From NCBI RefSeq assembly GCF_001435845.1, contig NZ_CM003596.1, positions 2,119,137 to 2,183,136 on the forward strand: 64,000 nt of DNA. Reading direction: 5' to 3'. The position numbers were made by a program, and so were the translations under genes. The notes beneath the pieces are model-generated. The model searched no databases. It saw only the letters and a program-made list of their open reading frames with translations, and was not told the DNA's origin. Source of the stretch: Psychrobacter sp. P11G3 (GTDB lineage Bacteria; Pseudomonadota; Gammaproteobacteria; Pseudomonadales; Moraxellaceae). Shown here one piece after another: positions 9,115-18,789 of this stretch (the stretch's first letter is position 1; each line of letters begins with the position of its first letter).

Positions 9115-10767
9115 TTAGTCACCTTTTACAATCTTAGGTGGCCCTTTTAGCAGATGCTCATCAGCAAATTCAGCTGCCGAGTTGTGATCTGCTGATTCTT
9201 CAGTAATATAATGCTGCTGCGCTCTATATAGTATCAGTCGATCGCGACTCAAACCACGCAGTAGCGCATACATCATGGCAAATATAACCACGGCAAATGG
9301 CAATCCTGCTACGATAGCGGCTGCTTGTAACGCGCTCAATCCACCAGCAGCTAACAAAACAGCAGCAATGACGCCTTCAGTGCTTGCCCAAAATAAACGT
9401 TGAATCTTTGGCGGATTGGTATCACCACCAGCCGTCAGCATATCAATGACAAAACTTGCTGAATCTGATGAGGTCACGAACCACAATACGATCATAATCA
9501 CAATCATAAATGTGATGGGTTGCGCCAATGGATAGTACTCAACCAATTTAAAAATGGCACTACCAAAATCTGTTTGTACCGCTTCAACGAGTCCAGGACT
9601 AACCAACGCTGGATCAATAGCAGCGAGCAGCTCCATATGAATAGCAACGCCGCCGAAAGTTGAAAACCAAAAGAACAATATGGTCATAGGGATAAGTAAT
9701 ACCCCAAGTACGAACTCTCTAATCGTACGACCACGGCTGATACGAGCAATAAACACGCCGACAAATGGTGCCCAACTTACCCACCATGCCCAATAAAATA
9801 TTGTCCATGCTGACTGCCAGTTTGCCTCACCTTCATAAGACTCACCCCACAGACCTAATGGTATAACCACTGAAAGATAGTTACCGATATTTTCTAGGAA
9901 GCTATCAAAAATGAAAAGCGTCGGCCCTAAGACGACCATAAAACCAAGCAGAATAGCCGTTAAACCGATGTTCACATCGCTTAGACGCTTGATACCCTTA
10001 TCCAAGCCCATCATGACAGAACAGGCGGCCAAAGCAGTAACAAAAGCAATCAGAGCGATTTGTATTGTGAGATTATTAGGAATACCAAATAATTTCTCAA
10101 GCCCTGAGTTAATTTGCATAACGCCAAGACCGAGTGACGTCACCACACCAAACATCGTACCGAATACGGCTAAGATATCAACGGCATGACCCCACGAGCC
10201 ATATATTTTTTTACCCAGTATAGGATAAAGGGTTGAGCGAATCGATAGTGGTAAGCCACGGCGAAAATGGAAATAGGCTAAAGATAGCGCTACAATTGCG
10301 TACAATGCCCAAGCATGCAAGCCCCAATGTAAAAAGGTAATATTCATCGCCTGCTTGGCGGCTTCTATCGTTTCCTTTTCACCAAGTGGCGGTGCCATAA
10401 AGTGATATAAGGGCTCTGCTGTACCCCAGTAGACAAGTCCAATACCGATACCAGCAGAGAACAGCATACCGATCCACGAAAATAGACTGTACTGTGGTGT
10501 CTCAGTTTGAGCACCAAGACGAATATCGCCATAACGGCTCATAGACAAATAAACACAAAGTCCTAAGGCTACATTAACGAGAATAATGAAAAACCAACCA
10601 AATTTATCGGTAATAAAGCCTTGTAGAAAACTGAACAACGTACCGGCAGATTCAGTAAAAAAAACGCCAAGAACAATAAATATAATAATAAGTAATGCTG
10701 AAGTTAAAAAAACAGGTTTACTTACCCGCGGGAAAGGGCCTAACCTGCCAACTTTTACATGATCCAT
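9115..10767 (-). CDS. BCCT family osmolyte transporter, copy 2
   Basis: This 550-residue BCCT carrier shows the same landmarks as copy 1: GIGIGLVYWGTAEPLYHF, the Trp box YWAWWVSWAPF and ARISRGRT. It is clearly closer to copy 3, sharing for example ITDKFGWFFIILVN and the tail DEHLLKGPPKIVKGD. Its 5' flank and first 20 or so codons, however, nearly match those of copy 1. This mosaic suggests tandem duplication of a gene-plus-spacer unit. ATG 10767 is chosen by alignment; a 37-codon in-frame extension upstream reads through the duplicated spacer and is unlikely to be translated. Own terminator and leader suggest independent expression. Confidence 0.92.
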   Translation of the reverse strand: MDHVKVGRLGPFPRVSKPVFLTSALLIIIFIVLGVFFTESAGTLFSFLQGFITDKFGWFFIILVNVALGLCVYLSMSRYGDIRLGAQTETPQYSLFSWIGMLFSAGIGIGLVYWGTAEPLYHFMAPPLGEKETIEAAKQAMNITFLHWGLHAWALYAIVALSLAYFHFRRGLPLSIRSTLYPILGKKIYGSWGHAVDILAVFGTMFGVVTSLGLGVMQINSGLEKLFGIPNNLTIQIALIAFVTALAACSVMMGLDKGIKRLSDVNIGLTAILLGFMVVLGPTLFIFDSFLENIGNYLSVVIPLGLWGESYEGEANWQSAWTIFYWAWWVSWAPFVGVFIARISRGRTIREFVLGVLLIPMTILFFWFSTFGGVAIHMELLAAIDPALVSPGLVEAVQTDFGSAIFKLVEYYPLAQPITFMIVIMIVLWFVTSSDSASFVIDMLTAGGDTNPPKIQRLFWASTEGVIAAVLLAAGGLSALQAAAIVAGLPFAVVIFAMMYALLRGLSRDRLILYRAQQHYITEESADHNSAAEFADEHLLKGPPKIVKGD

Positions 10768-10794
10768 AGGTATATCCCAAAAAAAGTGCGTAAC

Positions 10795-10808
10795 CATACC
10801 AAGGTATG
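10795..10808. promoter_or_regulatory. Palindrome upstream of BCCT copy 2
   Basis: CATACC-AA-GGTATG is identical to the site upstream of copy 1, and again lies 28 bp before the start codon. Its conservation in both spacers may reflect recent duplication or function. Confidence 0.45.
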
Positions 10809-10935
10809 AACGAATCACTAAATATAACACCATGTAAATACTGCCGAATGTATAGAAATCGTAGTAACATTGCAGCAATAATAGTTCAACAATCTGAATT
10901 TGTTCTGAATAAATTTAAATATCTTTACCCAATAA

Positions 10936-10969
10936 AGAAGCCCCAATTTACTTTTAAATTGGGGCTTCT
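10936..10969 (-). terminator. Terminator between BCCT copies 3 and 2
   Basis: AGAAGCCCCAATTT (10936-10949) pairs with AAATTGGGGCTTCT (10956-10969) over 14 bp, 43 bp after the stop of copy 3. It is the sister of the hairpin at 9039-9072. Confidence 0.85.
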
Positions 10970-11011
10970 TCTATCAAAAGCTTAAGTAGCTATCTGGATG
11001 CTACCTACTTC

Positions 11012-12655
11012 TTAGTCACCTTTGACAATCTTAGGTGGCCCTTTTAGCAGATGCTCATCGACGAACTCATTCGCTGAGTTATGGTCTGCTGATTCATCCG
11101 TAATAAAGCCTTGCTGCGCTCTGTATAGAATCAGACGATCGCGACTCAAACCACGCAGTAGCGCATACATCATGACAAAGACTACTAAGGCAAACGGTAG
11201 TCCCGCTACGATAGCCGCCGCCTGTAGCGCAGACAATCCACCAGCCGCTAGCAAGATAGCGGCGATAACGCCTTCTGTCGTTGCCCAAAATAAGCGCTGG
11301 ATTTTCGGTGGGTTGGTATCGCCACCAGCAGTCAACATATCGATGACAAAGCTAGCAGAATCTGACGAGGTCACAAACCATAGCATAATCATGACGACAA
11401 TCAGTAGCGTAATCGGTTTTGCCAATGGGTAATACTCAACCAACTTAAAGATGGCACTACCAGAATCCGCTTGTACTGCTTCAACCAATCCTGGGCTAAC
11501 ACCTGACACAGCAGAAGCAAGCTCCATATGAATAGCAACGCCGCCAAAGGTGGTAAACCAAAAGAACAAAATCAGCATTGGAATCAGTAATACACCAAGC
11601 GTAAACTCACGAATCGTACGACCACGAGAGATACGAGCAATAAAGATACCAACGAATGGTGCCCAGCTAACCCACCATGCCCAATAAAATATCGTCCAAC
11701 TACTTTGCCAATCTGTACCGCTATAAGACTCACCCCATGTACCTAGAGGTACAATCACGGTCAGATAGTTGCCGATGTTTTCGATAAAGCTATCAAAGAT
11801 AAATAGCGTTGGTCCTAAGATAACCATAAACGCTAATAAGACGATAGTAAAACCAATATTGATATCACTTAAACGCTTAATACCTTTATCCAAACCCATC
11901 AAGACTGAAGCTGCCGCTAGCGCTGTGATGAAAGCGATCAAGCCAAACTGTACGGTAAGACTGTTAGGCGTACCAAACAGCTTTTCGAGTCCAGAGTTGA
12001 TCTGCATAACCCCAAGCCCGAGCGAGGTAACTACACCAAACATCGTACCAAACACAGCCAAGATATCGACCGTGTGTCCCCAACGACCATAGATCTTTTT
12101 ACCAAGTAAAGGATACAAAGTAGATCGAATCGATAATGGTAGGCCACGACGGAAATGAAAATACGCTAAAGATAGCGCTACAATCGTATAAATTGCCCAA
12201 GCATGTAGACCCCAATGCATAAACGAGATATTCATTGCTTGCTTGGCGGCTTCTACTGTCTCTGCATCGCCCATTGGTGGTGCCATAAAGTGATACAGCG
12301 GCTCGGCTGTACCCCAATAAACCAGACCAATACCAATACCTGCAGAAAATAGCATGCCAATCCAAGAGAACAGATTGTACTGCGGTCGTTCTGTTTGGTT
12401 ACCTAGTCGAATGTCACCATAGCGACTCATTGCCAAGTAGATACAAAGCGCGAGCGCGGTATTGACCAGAATAATGAATAGCCAACCAAACTTATCGGTA
12501 ATAAAATTTTGTAAAAAACTAAAAACAGCCCCTGCTGTTTCGGTGAAAAACGCACCGAAAATAATAAAGCCAACAATCAGCAGTGACGATGTAATAAACA
12601 CAGGTTTACTTACCCGCGGAAAAGGTCCTAATCTGCCTACTTTTACTTCTTCCAT
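11012..12655 (-). CDS. BCCT family osmolyte transporter, copy 3
   Basis: This is a 547-residue BCCT carrier with GIGIGLVYWGTAEPLYHF, YWAWWVSWAPFVGIFIARISRG and the same short C-terminal tail as copy 2. The chosen ATG at 12655 gives MEEVKVGRLGPFPRVSKP; a TTG two codons upstream lacks a better ribosome-binding site. Unlike copies 1 and 2 its 5' flank is unrelated to the duplicated spacer, so it probably answers to a different promoter. It is first of the three in the direction of transcription. Substrate is probably glycine betaine or a related osmolyte, by family only. Confidence 0.92.
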   Translation of the reverse strand: MEEVKVGRLGPFPRVSKPVFITSSLLIVGFIIFGAFFTETAGAVFSFLQNFITDKFGWLFIILVNTALALCIYLAMSRYGDIRLGNQTERPQYNLFSWIGMLFSAGIGIGLVYWGTAEPLYHFMAPPMGDAETVEAAKQAMNISFMHWGLHAWAIYTIVALSLAYFHFRRGLPLSIRSTLYPLLGKKIYGRWGHTVDILAVFGTMFGVVTSLGLGVMQINSGLEKLFGTPNSLTVQFGLIAFITALAAASVLMGLDKGIKRLSDINIGFTIVLLAFMVILGPTLFIFDSFIENIGNYLTVIVPLGTWGESYSGTDWQSSWTIFYWAWWVSWAPFVGIFIARISRGRTIREFTLGVLLIPMLILFFWFTTFGGVAIHMELASAVSGVSPGLVEAVQADSGSAIFKLVEYYPLAKPITLLIVVMIMLWFVTSSDSASFVIDMLTAGGDTNPPKIQRLFWATTEGVIAAILLAAGGLSALQAAAIVAGLPFALVVFVMMYALLRGLSRDRLILYRAQQGFITDESADHNSANEFVDEHLLKGPPKIVKGD

Positions 12656-12722
12656 GTGCAAGTCTCAAATTTCAAGGAACGTTACCTTAACAAAATAGGT
12701 CTTAACTATCAATCTATTACAA

Positions 12723-12766
12723 AATAAAACTATTAATTTACTCTAAAAGAATTCAATAGTTTTATT
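12723..12766 (-). terminator. Hairpin after the sugar dehydrogenase gene
   Basis: AATAAAACTATT (12723-12734) and AATAGTTTTATT (12755-12766) form a perfect 12-bp inverted repeat with a 20-nt loop. On the minus strand the 3' side runs into TTTTATTTTG, so it can terminate the dehydrogenase transcript. It also lies 68 bp upstream of BCCT copy 3 and could be an operator. Confidence 0.55.
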
Positions 12767-12834
12767 AAAATAATTAAATATACAGGTAGGTAAATACGAC
12801 GTTAATTCGATGTTTTTTCAATATTGTTTCGATG

Positions 12835-14118
12835 TTATTTGGGTAATAATCTGAGTAATTGTGCATCATTACCATCTTCAAGTGCCCACACTTGCCCGTC
12901 TACTGCTAGCACACTGCGTACACGCTCTCCCATGTCATAGCGATAACGCCCAGCTGCGGTATTGTCGTCGTTTATGCCCACTACGATAAGCGCTTTAGAC
13001 GATAAACCACTGATAAGAGCATTGCCTTGCCAGCTAGGAAAATCATTATGAGTACCAGCCGCATAGATGCTCATAGCAGATGGTGATATGACAGGTGTCC
13101 AAGTAATTTTGGGTGCCGTAAACTCTGGCTTTGTATCATGGTCAGGAATATCTAGACCTGAATAGTTTCGTCCATTGGATACCACTGGCCAGCCATAGTT
13201 GTTACCCTTCTCAATAATATTAAATTCATCCCCGCCTTTTGGTCCCATCTCGTGCGCCCAAAGCTGTCCGCTATCGTCAAATGCCATACCCAGTACATTG
13301 CGATGTCCGATAGTCCAAAACTGTTTGGCTATCTCATCACCCGTATCAGCGAATGGATTGTCTGTTGGAGATTTACCATCAGGACTTAACCGTATTATCT
13401 TACCTAGATTGCTATTCATGTCTTGTGCTGGGTCTTTGTCTTGACGTTCGCCTGAGCTGATATATAAATAGCGTCCATCGGGTGAAAACAGCAGGCGATG
13501 ACTATAATGTCCCTGCCCTGTGACTTTCGGAGACTGTTGCCAGATAGGCGTGATATCTTGCAACGTAGGTGTGGCTGTCTCTAATCCTGAGAGTGTCGCT
13601 TTGATCACTTTAGCACCAAATTTATTGCTATCATTTCCTGTTCCTGCTTCTGCGTAGCTAAGATAGACGGTATTGGACGTCGCAAAATCTGGAGCCACGA
13701 TGATGTCTCCTAAGCCGCCTTGACCACCGTAAGCGACTGTAGGCGTGCCTTCGATTTTGGTCTTATTACCCGTCGCTGTATCTACGATAAATAGCTCACC
13801 TGTTTTTTGTGTTAGTAGTAATTTTGGCGCTGTGCTATCTGCAATGGGTAACGCTGTCATTGCCCAAGGCTCATCAAAGGTAGCGATTGCCTTGGTGGTA
13901 AAGTCAGGCTTGCTAGTCTTTGTTTGTGTAGTGGTTTGTGTGACGGTTTGAGCATTGCTATCTGAAGTGGAAACCTCTGTAGACTCTGTTGCGGTACTTT
14001 TATTATTGCTAGTACTTACTGCTGAAGGATTGGAGCACGCGGCAGTGCTAAACAGCAATGCTGCAATGATTAGCGGCGAAGTTAAAGGTATATTTATACG
14101 TTCAATATGGGCTGTCAT
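12835..14118 (-). CDS. PQQ-dependent sugar dehydrogenase family lipoprotein
   Basis: The 427-residue product has a signal peptide with lipobox (STAAC) and a Ser/Thr-rich linker. A beta-propeller domain of the soluble aldose/glucose dehydrogenase family (YliI-like) follows: PWAMTALP, GGQGGLGDIIVAPDF, a catalytic-loop histidine in GHYSHRLLFSPDG, GERQDKDPAQD, IGHRNVLGMAFD and KGNNYGWPVVSNG. Family members oxidise aldose sugars with pyrroloquinoline quinone and pass electrons to the respiratory chain from the periplasm. No PQQ synthesis gene lies in this window, so cofactor supply is unknown. ATG 14118 starts the signal peptide and follows GGAG; an upstream GTG or ATG would add 11 polar residues. 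It is monocistronic between hairpins. Confidence 0.88.
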   Translation of the reverse strand: MTAHIERINIPLTSPLIIAALLFSTAACSNPSAVSTSNNKSTATESTEVSTSDSNAQTVTQTTTQTKTSKPDFTTKAIATFDEPWAMTALPIADSTAPKLLLTQKTGELFIVDTATGNKTKIEGTPTVAYGGQGGLGDIIVAPDFATSNTVYLSYAEAGTGNDSNKFGAKVIKATLSGLETATPTLQDITPIWQQSPKVTGQGHYSHRLLFSPDGRYLYISSGERQDKDPAQDMNSNLGKIIRLSPDGKSPTDNPFADTGDEIAKQFWTIGHRNVLGMAFDDSGQLWAHEMGPKGGDEFNIIEKGNNYGWPVVSNGRNYSGLDIPDHDTKPEFTAPKITWTPVISPSAMSIYAAGTHNDFPSWQGNALISGLSSKALIVVGINDDNTAAGRYRYDMGERVRSVLAVDGQVWALEDGNDAQLLRLLPK

Positions 14119-14246
14119 CGTTCTGTTTCTCCGTTCAGTTGATACTGACACTATTAGTCTGTGATTTAGTTATAGCATAGTCCTGAGACTTAAGAGATAT
14201 TGAAATGGTAAAAAAACAGTAACGTAAAACGCTCCTTATAAATAAA

Positions 14247-14278
14247 AACCCCTTACCTACGATTGTAGATAAGGGGTT
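14247..14278. terminator. Terminator after clpB
   Basis: AACCCCTTA (14247-14255) pairs with TAAGGGGTT (14270-14278), with an inner CTAC/GTAG stem. A- and T-runs flank it. It ends the clpB transcript on the minus strand. Confidence 0.88.
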
Positions 14279-14325
14279 TGTTTTAAGCGTACAATTGGGT
14301 TATAAAGACGTCAAAGCCAATACAA

Positions 14326-16923
14326 TTAGCTCATTCTAAGCTTATCAAAAGTTAGCTTGTCATCGGCACCTACATCGACTTTGATAATATCACCAGCGAC
14401 AAAATCACCTGCTAATAGTTTCAATGACAATGGGTTTTCGATCTCTTGTTGAATGGCACGCTTTAAAGGACGAGCACCATAAACAGGGTCATAACCCACG
14501 GCAACCAATTTATTCATCGCATCTGCTGACAGCTCAATATCCATCTCACGCTCTTGGATACGTTGACGCAATCGATCCAGTTGAATATCCGCAATACCTG
14601 CCATCTGTGACATACCAAGCGGATGGAAGACTACGATTTCGTCAATACGATTGACGAACTCTGGACGGAAATGCTGCCCAACAGAATCCATTACTTCTGC
14701 TTTGATATCCTCATAGCTTTCGCCAACCATCTCTTGAATCTTATGTGAACCCAAGTTACTGGTCATGATAATCACGGTATTTTTGAAATCTACTACACGA
14801 CCTTGCGAATCGGTTAAGCGACCATCGTCCAATACTTGCAGTAAGATGTTGAACACATCAGGATGCGCCTTTTCTACTTCATCGAACAATATGACGCTAT
14901 ACGGCTTACGGCGTACCGCTTCAGTCAACGTACCGCCTTCTTCATAACCGACATAGCCTGGAGGCGCGCCTACAAGGCGACTGACACTGTGTTTTTCCAT
15001 ATATTCACTCATATCGATACGTACAATCGCATCTTCAGAGTCAAACAAGAAGTTTGCTAGTGATTTGGTCAGCTCAGTTTTACCAACACCAGTAGGTCCC
15101 AAGAATAAGAAAGAACCAGAAGGACGGTTGGGATCAGATAAGCCTGCACGGCTACGACGTACCGCATTGGCCACCGATTCGACCGCTTCGTTTTGACCAA
15201 TGACGCGCTCATGGAGCTTTTCTTCCATTGCGATCATCTTATCACGCTCGCCTTGCATCATTTTGCTGACTGGAATACCAGTCGCGGCCGCAACCACTTC
15301 GGCGATTTCGTTGTCTGTCACCTTATTACGTAGCAATTTGACACCGCTACCTTCGCCTGTTTGCTCTTTTTGCTCAGCCAAGTCAGACTCATGAATACGA
15401 CGTTCTAACTGCGGAATGGTTTCGTATTGCAGCTTACTCATGGTCTCATAATCGCCTTCGCGGCTAGCCTTGTCATAGGCGATACGGGCCTTATCCAACT
15501 CGTCTTTTAGCTGTTGACTGCCTTTGACCAGTGCCTTCTCTGCTTGCCACACTTCATTGAGATCAGCATACTCTTTTTCCAATTCAGCTATTTGCGCATC
15601 AAGCACTTTTCGTTCTGCTTGCGCGCCAGCATCCTCTTCATTTTTGAGTACTTCACGCTGCATTTTTAATTGAATCAAACGGCTATCAAGCTTACCTAAT
15701 GATTCAGGCTTGCTATCCATCTCCATGCGCAGACGACTGGCCGCTTCATCAATTAAATCAATCGCCTTATCTGGTAGCTTACGATCGGTAATATAGCGGT
15801 GACTCATGCGCGCAGCAGCGATAATGGCACTGTCTTGAATATCGACGCCGTGATGCAGCTCGTAACGCTCTTTTAGACCCCGTAATATCGCAATGGTATC
15901 TTCGACCGTTGGCTCATCGACCAGCACTTTTTGGAAACGACGCTCAAGCGCTGCATCTTTTTCGATGTACTTGCGGTATTCATCAAGCGTCGTCGCTCCG
16001 ACACAATGCAGCTCACCGCGTGCTAGTGCGGGTTTTAGCATATTACCCGCATCCATTGCACCTTCAGATTTACCCGCACCAACCATCGTATGCAGCTCAT
16101 CGATGAATAGGATGACATTGCCTTCTTGCTTGGCCAAGTCGCTCAATACGCTTTTGAGGCGCTCTTCGAACTCACCGCGGAATTTTGCCCCAGCGATTAG
16201 CGCACCTAAATCCAACGACAACACTTCTTTACGGCGTAGTCCTTCTGGTACGTCACCATTGATGATTTTTTGTGCCAAGCCTTCGACGATAGCCGTTTTA
16301 CCAACGCCCGGCTCACCGATGAGCACAGGGTTATTTTTAGTACGACGTGATAGCACCTGAATGGTACGGCGAATCTCTTCGTCACGGCCAATGACTGGAT
16401 CTAGCTTGCCAAGCTCTGCTTGTTCAGTCAGGTTGATCGTGTACTTGTTGAGCGCATCACGCTGATCTTCTGCGTTTTGGTTATTTACCGTATCATCGCC
16501 GCGCAATTGCTCAATTACCTCTTTTAGCTTGCTTGCCGTTACGCCTGCACTTTCAAAGATTTTCTTGGTTTCGCCCTGCTCAGCAAGTGCCAACATGACC
16601 CATTCTGTTGCGATAAAATCATCGCCTTCTTTTTGCGCCTGACGATCTGCCAAGTTCAAGATTTTGACCGAGTTTGGGTTTAGGTTGACGTCACCTGTCG
16701 GCTCCGAAATGGTCGCTTGATTATCTAGTGCTTTAGCAACGCCATTTTTTAGCGCTGGAATAGAAGCACCTGCTTGTTGGCAGATAGATAAATTAGACTC
16801 ATCTTGTAGCAACACGGCAAGCAAATGCACAGGATCGATACCTGTATGATCGCGACCTAACGCTAGACTTTGTGCTTCTTGAATGGCGGACTGCAGTTTT
16901 TGAGTAAACTTCTCAAATCTCAT
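14326..16923 (-). CDS. clpB: ATP-dependent disaggregase ClpB
   Basis: ClpB is a cytoplasmic Hsp100 ring that pulls aggregated proteins apart with DnaK. The 865-residue product has the full architecture: an N-terminal Clp domain ([18 protein letters not shown]), AAA1 with Walker A GEPGVGKT near residue 205, the long coiled-coil middle domain at about 410-530 that separates ClpB from ClpA/ClpC, and AAA2 with GPTGVGKT near 608 and pore loop GYVGYEEGG. The length matches the E. coli protein (857). AAGGA lies before the start. Upstream is a sequence resembling a sigma-32 heat-shock promoter, as expected for clpB. Confidence 0.97.
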   Translation of the reverse strand: MRFEKFTQKLQSAIQEAQSLALGRDHTGIDPVHLLAVLLQDESNLSICQQAGASIPALKNGVAKALDNQATISEPTGDVNLNPNSVKILNLADRQAQKEGDDFIATEWVMLALAEQGETKKIFESAGVTASKLKEVIEQLRGDDTVNNQNAEDQRDALNKYTINLTEQAELGKLDPVIGRDEEIRRTIQVLSRRTKNNPVLIGEPGVGKTAIVEGLAQKIINGDVPEGLRRKEVLSLDLGALIAGAKFRGEFEERLKSVLSDLAKQEGNVILFIDELHTMVGAGKSEGAMDAGNMLKPALARGELHCVGATTLDEYRKYIEKDAALERRFQKVLVDEPTVEDTIAILRGLKERYELHHGVDIQDSAIIAAARMSHRYITDRKLPDKAIDLIDEAASRLRMEMDSKPESLGKLDSRLIQLKMQREVLKNEEDAGAQAERKVLDAQIAELEKEYADLNEVWQAEKALVKGSQQLKDELDKARIAYDKASREGDYETMSKLQYETIPQLERRIHESDLAEQKEQTGEGSGVKLLRNKVTDNEIAEVVAAATGIPVSKMMQGERDKMIAMEEKLHERVIGQNEAVESVANAVRRSRAGLSDPNRPSGSFLFLGPTGVGKTELTKSLANFLFDSEDAIVRIDMSEYMEKHSVSRLVGAPPGYVGYEEGGTLTEAVRRKPYSVILFDEVEKAHPDVFNILLQVLDDGRLTDSQGRVVDFKNTVIIMTSNLGSHKIQEMVGESYEDIKAEVMDSVGQHFRPEFVNRIDEIVVFHPLGMSQMAGIADIQLDRLRQRIQEREMDIELSADAMNKLVAVGYDPVYGARPLKRAIQQEIENPLSLKLLAGDFVAGDIIKVDVGADDKLTFDKLRMS

Positions 16924-17003
16924 GTCTATATCCTTTTATAATTGGTATTCTCAGTAGCACCTCTAAGGATTATCTTAGTCTAGTGCCCACTGTTATCTGT
17001 CAC

Positions 17004-17034
17004 TTATATAAGGTATATATACACCTATTTCAAG
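17004..17034 (-). promoter_or_regulatory. Sigma-32-type heat-shock promoter of clpB
   Basis: On the minus strand, CTTGAA (17034-17029) is followed after 15 bp by CCTTATAT (17013-17006). This fits the sigma-32 consensus CTTGAA / CCCCATnT at all six -35 positions and most -10 positions. It would give a 5' leader of about 75 nt before clpB. The rest of the 309-bp spacer 16924-17232 shows nothing else clear. Confidence 0.6.
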
Positions 17035-17232
17035 ACGATTACCAAATAAAACCTTACTTAAAGCAATGATATTTATTATTAATAATATTTAAAGGAGCTA
17101 TTAATATCAGTTAAAGATAGTTAATAGATAGGAAACGCCACTTTATTGATATAAGTTAAAGAGAAATCTCCATTAAATACGGTAATAAGCAATGTACCTA
17201 TTTAGCATGGACCCAATCATAATCCGACTATG

Positions 17233-17814
17233 CTACTCCACGATTTCGATAGGAGTACCAAGTGTCACCGCTGCCATAATTTCATCCATCTCATCATTGG
17301 CAACAGCGATACAACCATCTGTCCAATCACGTCGTTGATTAAACAATGCCAAGTATCCAAAGCCATTCATTTGCCCATGAATCATGATGTCGCCACCCGG
17401 ATTGACTCCTAATGACTGCGCTCGTGCCTTATCCTCATCATTGGGATAGCTGATATGAATAGAACGATGGGCAATGGAATTTTCATTCTTATAATCTAAT
17501 GTATAGACCCCAACTGGCGTACGCTGGTCACCTTCTTGTTGCTTGTGACCTGATGGACTGCCCCCTAGCGCAATACGATACGACCTAATGGCTTTACCAT
17601 CGCTCATCAGTTTTAAGACACGATCTGATTTATCGACAAAGACTCTATCAATGATTATAGAAGGAGGAATGGGGTTTTCGGGTTTTGAGGTGCTTTTGGC
17701 ATAAGCAATAGCGCTGGTGCTGACAATGGTAGCAAGACTAAGACCAATGATAATGGGCAACCAAGGCGTACGCTGCTCATTTGATGAATAATGTTTTTTA
17801 TAAAAAAATGGCAT
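17233..17814 (-). CDS. L,D-transpeptidase (YkuD/YafK-type) family protein
   Basis: The 193-residue product has a short basic N-terminus and one hydrophobic segment (about 18-38; signal peptide or anchor), then a YkuD domain. The catalytic region shows His146-Gly147 in IMIHG and Cys168 in WTDGCIAV. The TDGC form, in place of the common SHGC, is typical of the YafK-like branch. Such periplasmic enzymes make 3-3 peptidoglycan cross-links, attach proteins to peptidoglycan, or, for some YafK-like members, cut such links. The start Met is the only good one; no strong ribosome-binding site was seen. It is a single gene. Confidence 0.85.
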   Translation of the reverse strand: MPFFYKKHYSSNEQRTPWLPIIIGLSLATIVSTSAIAYAKSTSKPENPIPPSIIIDRVFVDKSDRVLKLMSDGKAIRSYRIALGGSPSGHKQQEGDQRTPVGVYTLDYKNENSIAHRSIHISYPNDEDKARAQSLGVNPGGDIMIHGQMNGFGYLALFNQRRDWTDGCIAVANDEMDEIMAAVTLGTPIEIVE

Positions 17815-17925
17815 AGACTTTGATTCCCATAATTAATTTTTTGTCATTAATCATATGTATCAAAGCACTATGCCAGATTCTGTAGATACGTTTTGTGCAA
17901 AAGTGATGAATCACTCACTAGACTG

Positions 17926-18717
17926 CTACACCATACGAATAGCACCATCTAAGCGAATGACTTCACCATTTAGATAAGCATTATCGATGATATGAGTGAC
18001 CAATTTGGCAAACTCATTGGGAGCGCCTAAACGTTTAGGATATGGCACACCTGCCTCTAACTGTTCGCGTGCCTTTTCAGGAATACTGTCCATCATCGGC
18101 GTAGCAAAGACACCTGGTGCGATAGTCATCACGCGGATGCCATGACGTGCCAGCTCGCGAGCAAGTGGCAAGGTCAGACCAGCCACGCCTGCCTTGGACG
18201 AAGAATAGCTGGCTTGACCTACTTGACCGTCAAAGGCGGCGATAGAGGCTGTATTAATAATAATACCTTGATCTATGTTCTTCTCTACATGGTCGCCTGC
18301 ACTACTGTCATTCGCTATGCGCTTGGCAATGCTAGCAGCGACCAAACGAGCGACGTTAAATGAACCAACCAGATTGATATTGACTCCGCGGCTAAATGCC
18401 TCAAGGTCTGCCGGATTGTTATCGCGATCTAGCAGTTTTTGTACCACTACGATACCAGCACAGTTGATTGAACCTTGTAGACCGTCAAAAGCTGATTCTG
18501 CCATTTCGACCGCTGATTGAACTTCATCGCCGTTAGTGATATCACAGCGTACAAAGCGCGCATTATCACCCAATTCAGCGACTAATGCTTGCCCTGCTGA
18601 TTCATTTAAATCAGCAATAACGACGTTACCACCCTGCCCGACAATCGTCCGAGCCACTGATTCACCCAAACCTGATGCACCGCCTGTGACCAAAAAGCTG
18701 TTTTCTTTAACTTGCAT
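17926..18717 (-). CDS. SDR family dehydrogenase, 3-hydroxyacyl-CoA dehydrogenase type 2-like
   Basis: The 263-residue short-chain dehydrogenase has the NAD-binding motif TGGASGLG at residues 11-18, NCAGI near 90, and the catalytic YSSSK near 170 with Ser upstream. NTASIAAFDGQVGQ and the late RLDGAIRM tail resemble type 2 3-hydroxyacyl-CoA dehydrogenases (HSD17B10-like), which oxidise short or 2-methyl-branched 3-hydroxyacyl-CoA. It lies 72 bp after the acyl-CoA synthetase gene on the same strand, and the pair is probably an operon for a fatty or branched-chain acid. The exact substrate is not readable. Confidence 0.85.
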   Translation of the reverse strand: MQVKENSFLVTGGASGLGESVARTIVGQGGNVVIADLNESAGQALVAELGDNARFVRCDITNGDEVQSAVEMAESAFDGLQGSINCAGIVVVQKLLDRDNNPADLEAFSRGVNINLVGSFNVARLVAASIAKRIANDSSAGDHVEKNIDQGIIINTASIAAFDGQVGQASYSSSKAGVAGLTLPLARELARHGIRVMTIAPGVFATPMMDSIPEKAREQLEAGVPYPKRLGAPNEFAKLVTHIIDNAYLNGEVIRLDGAIRMV

Positions 18718-18789
18718 GATTATTCCTTTAAATTTTTACTTTTTATTAGATATTTTTCTATTAACTTTATGGACGCTTTACCAACTCAT

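Noticed and set aside
15893..16360. 155-codon plus-strand ORF opposite clpB
   Set aside because: It is a shadow frame of the strongly conserved clpB coding sequence.
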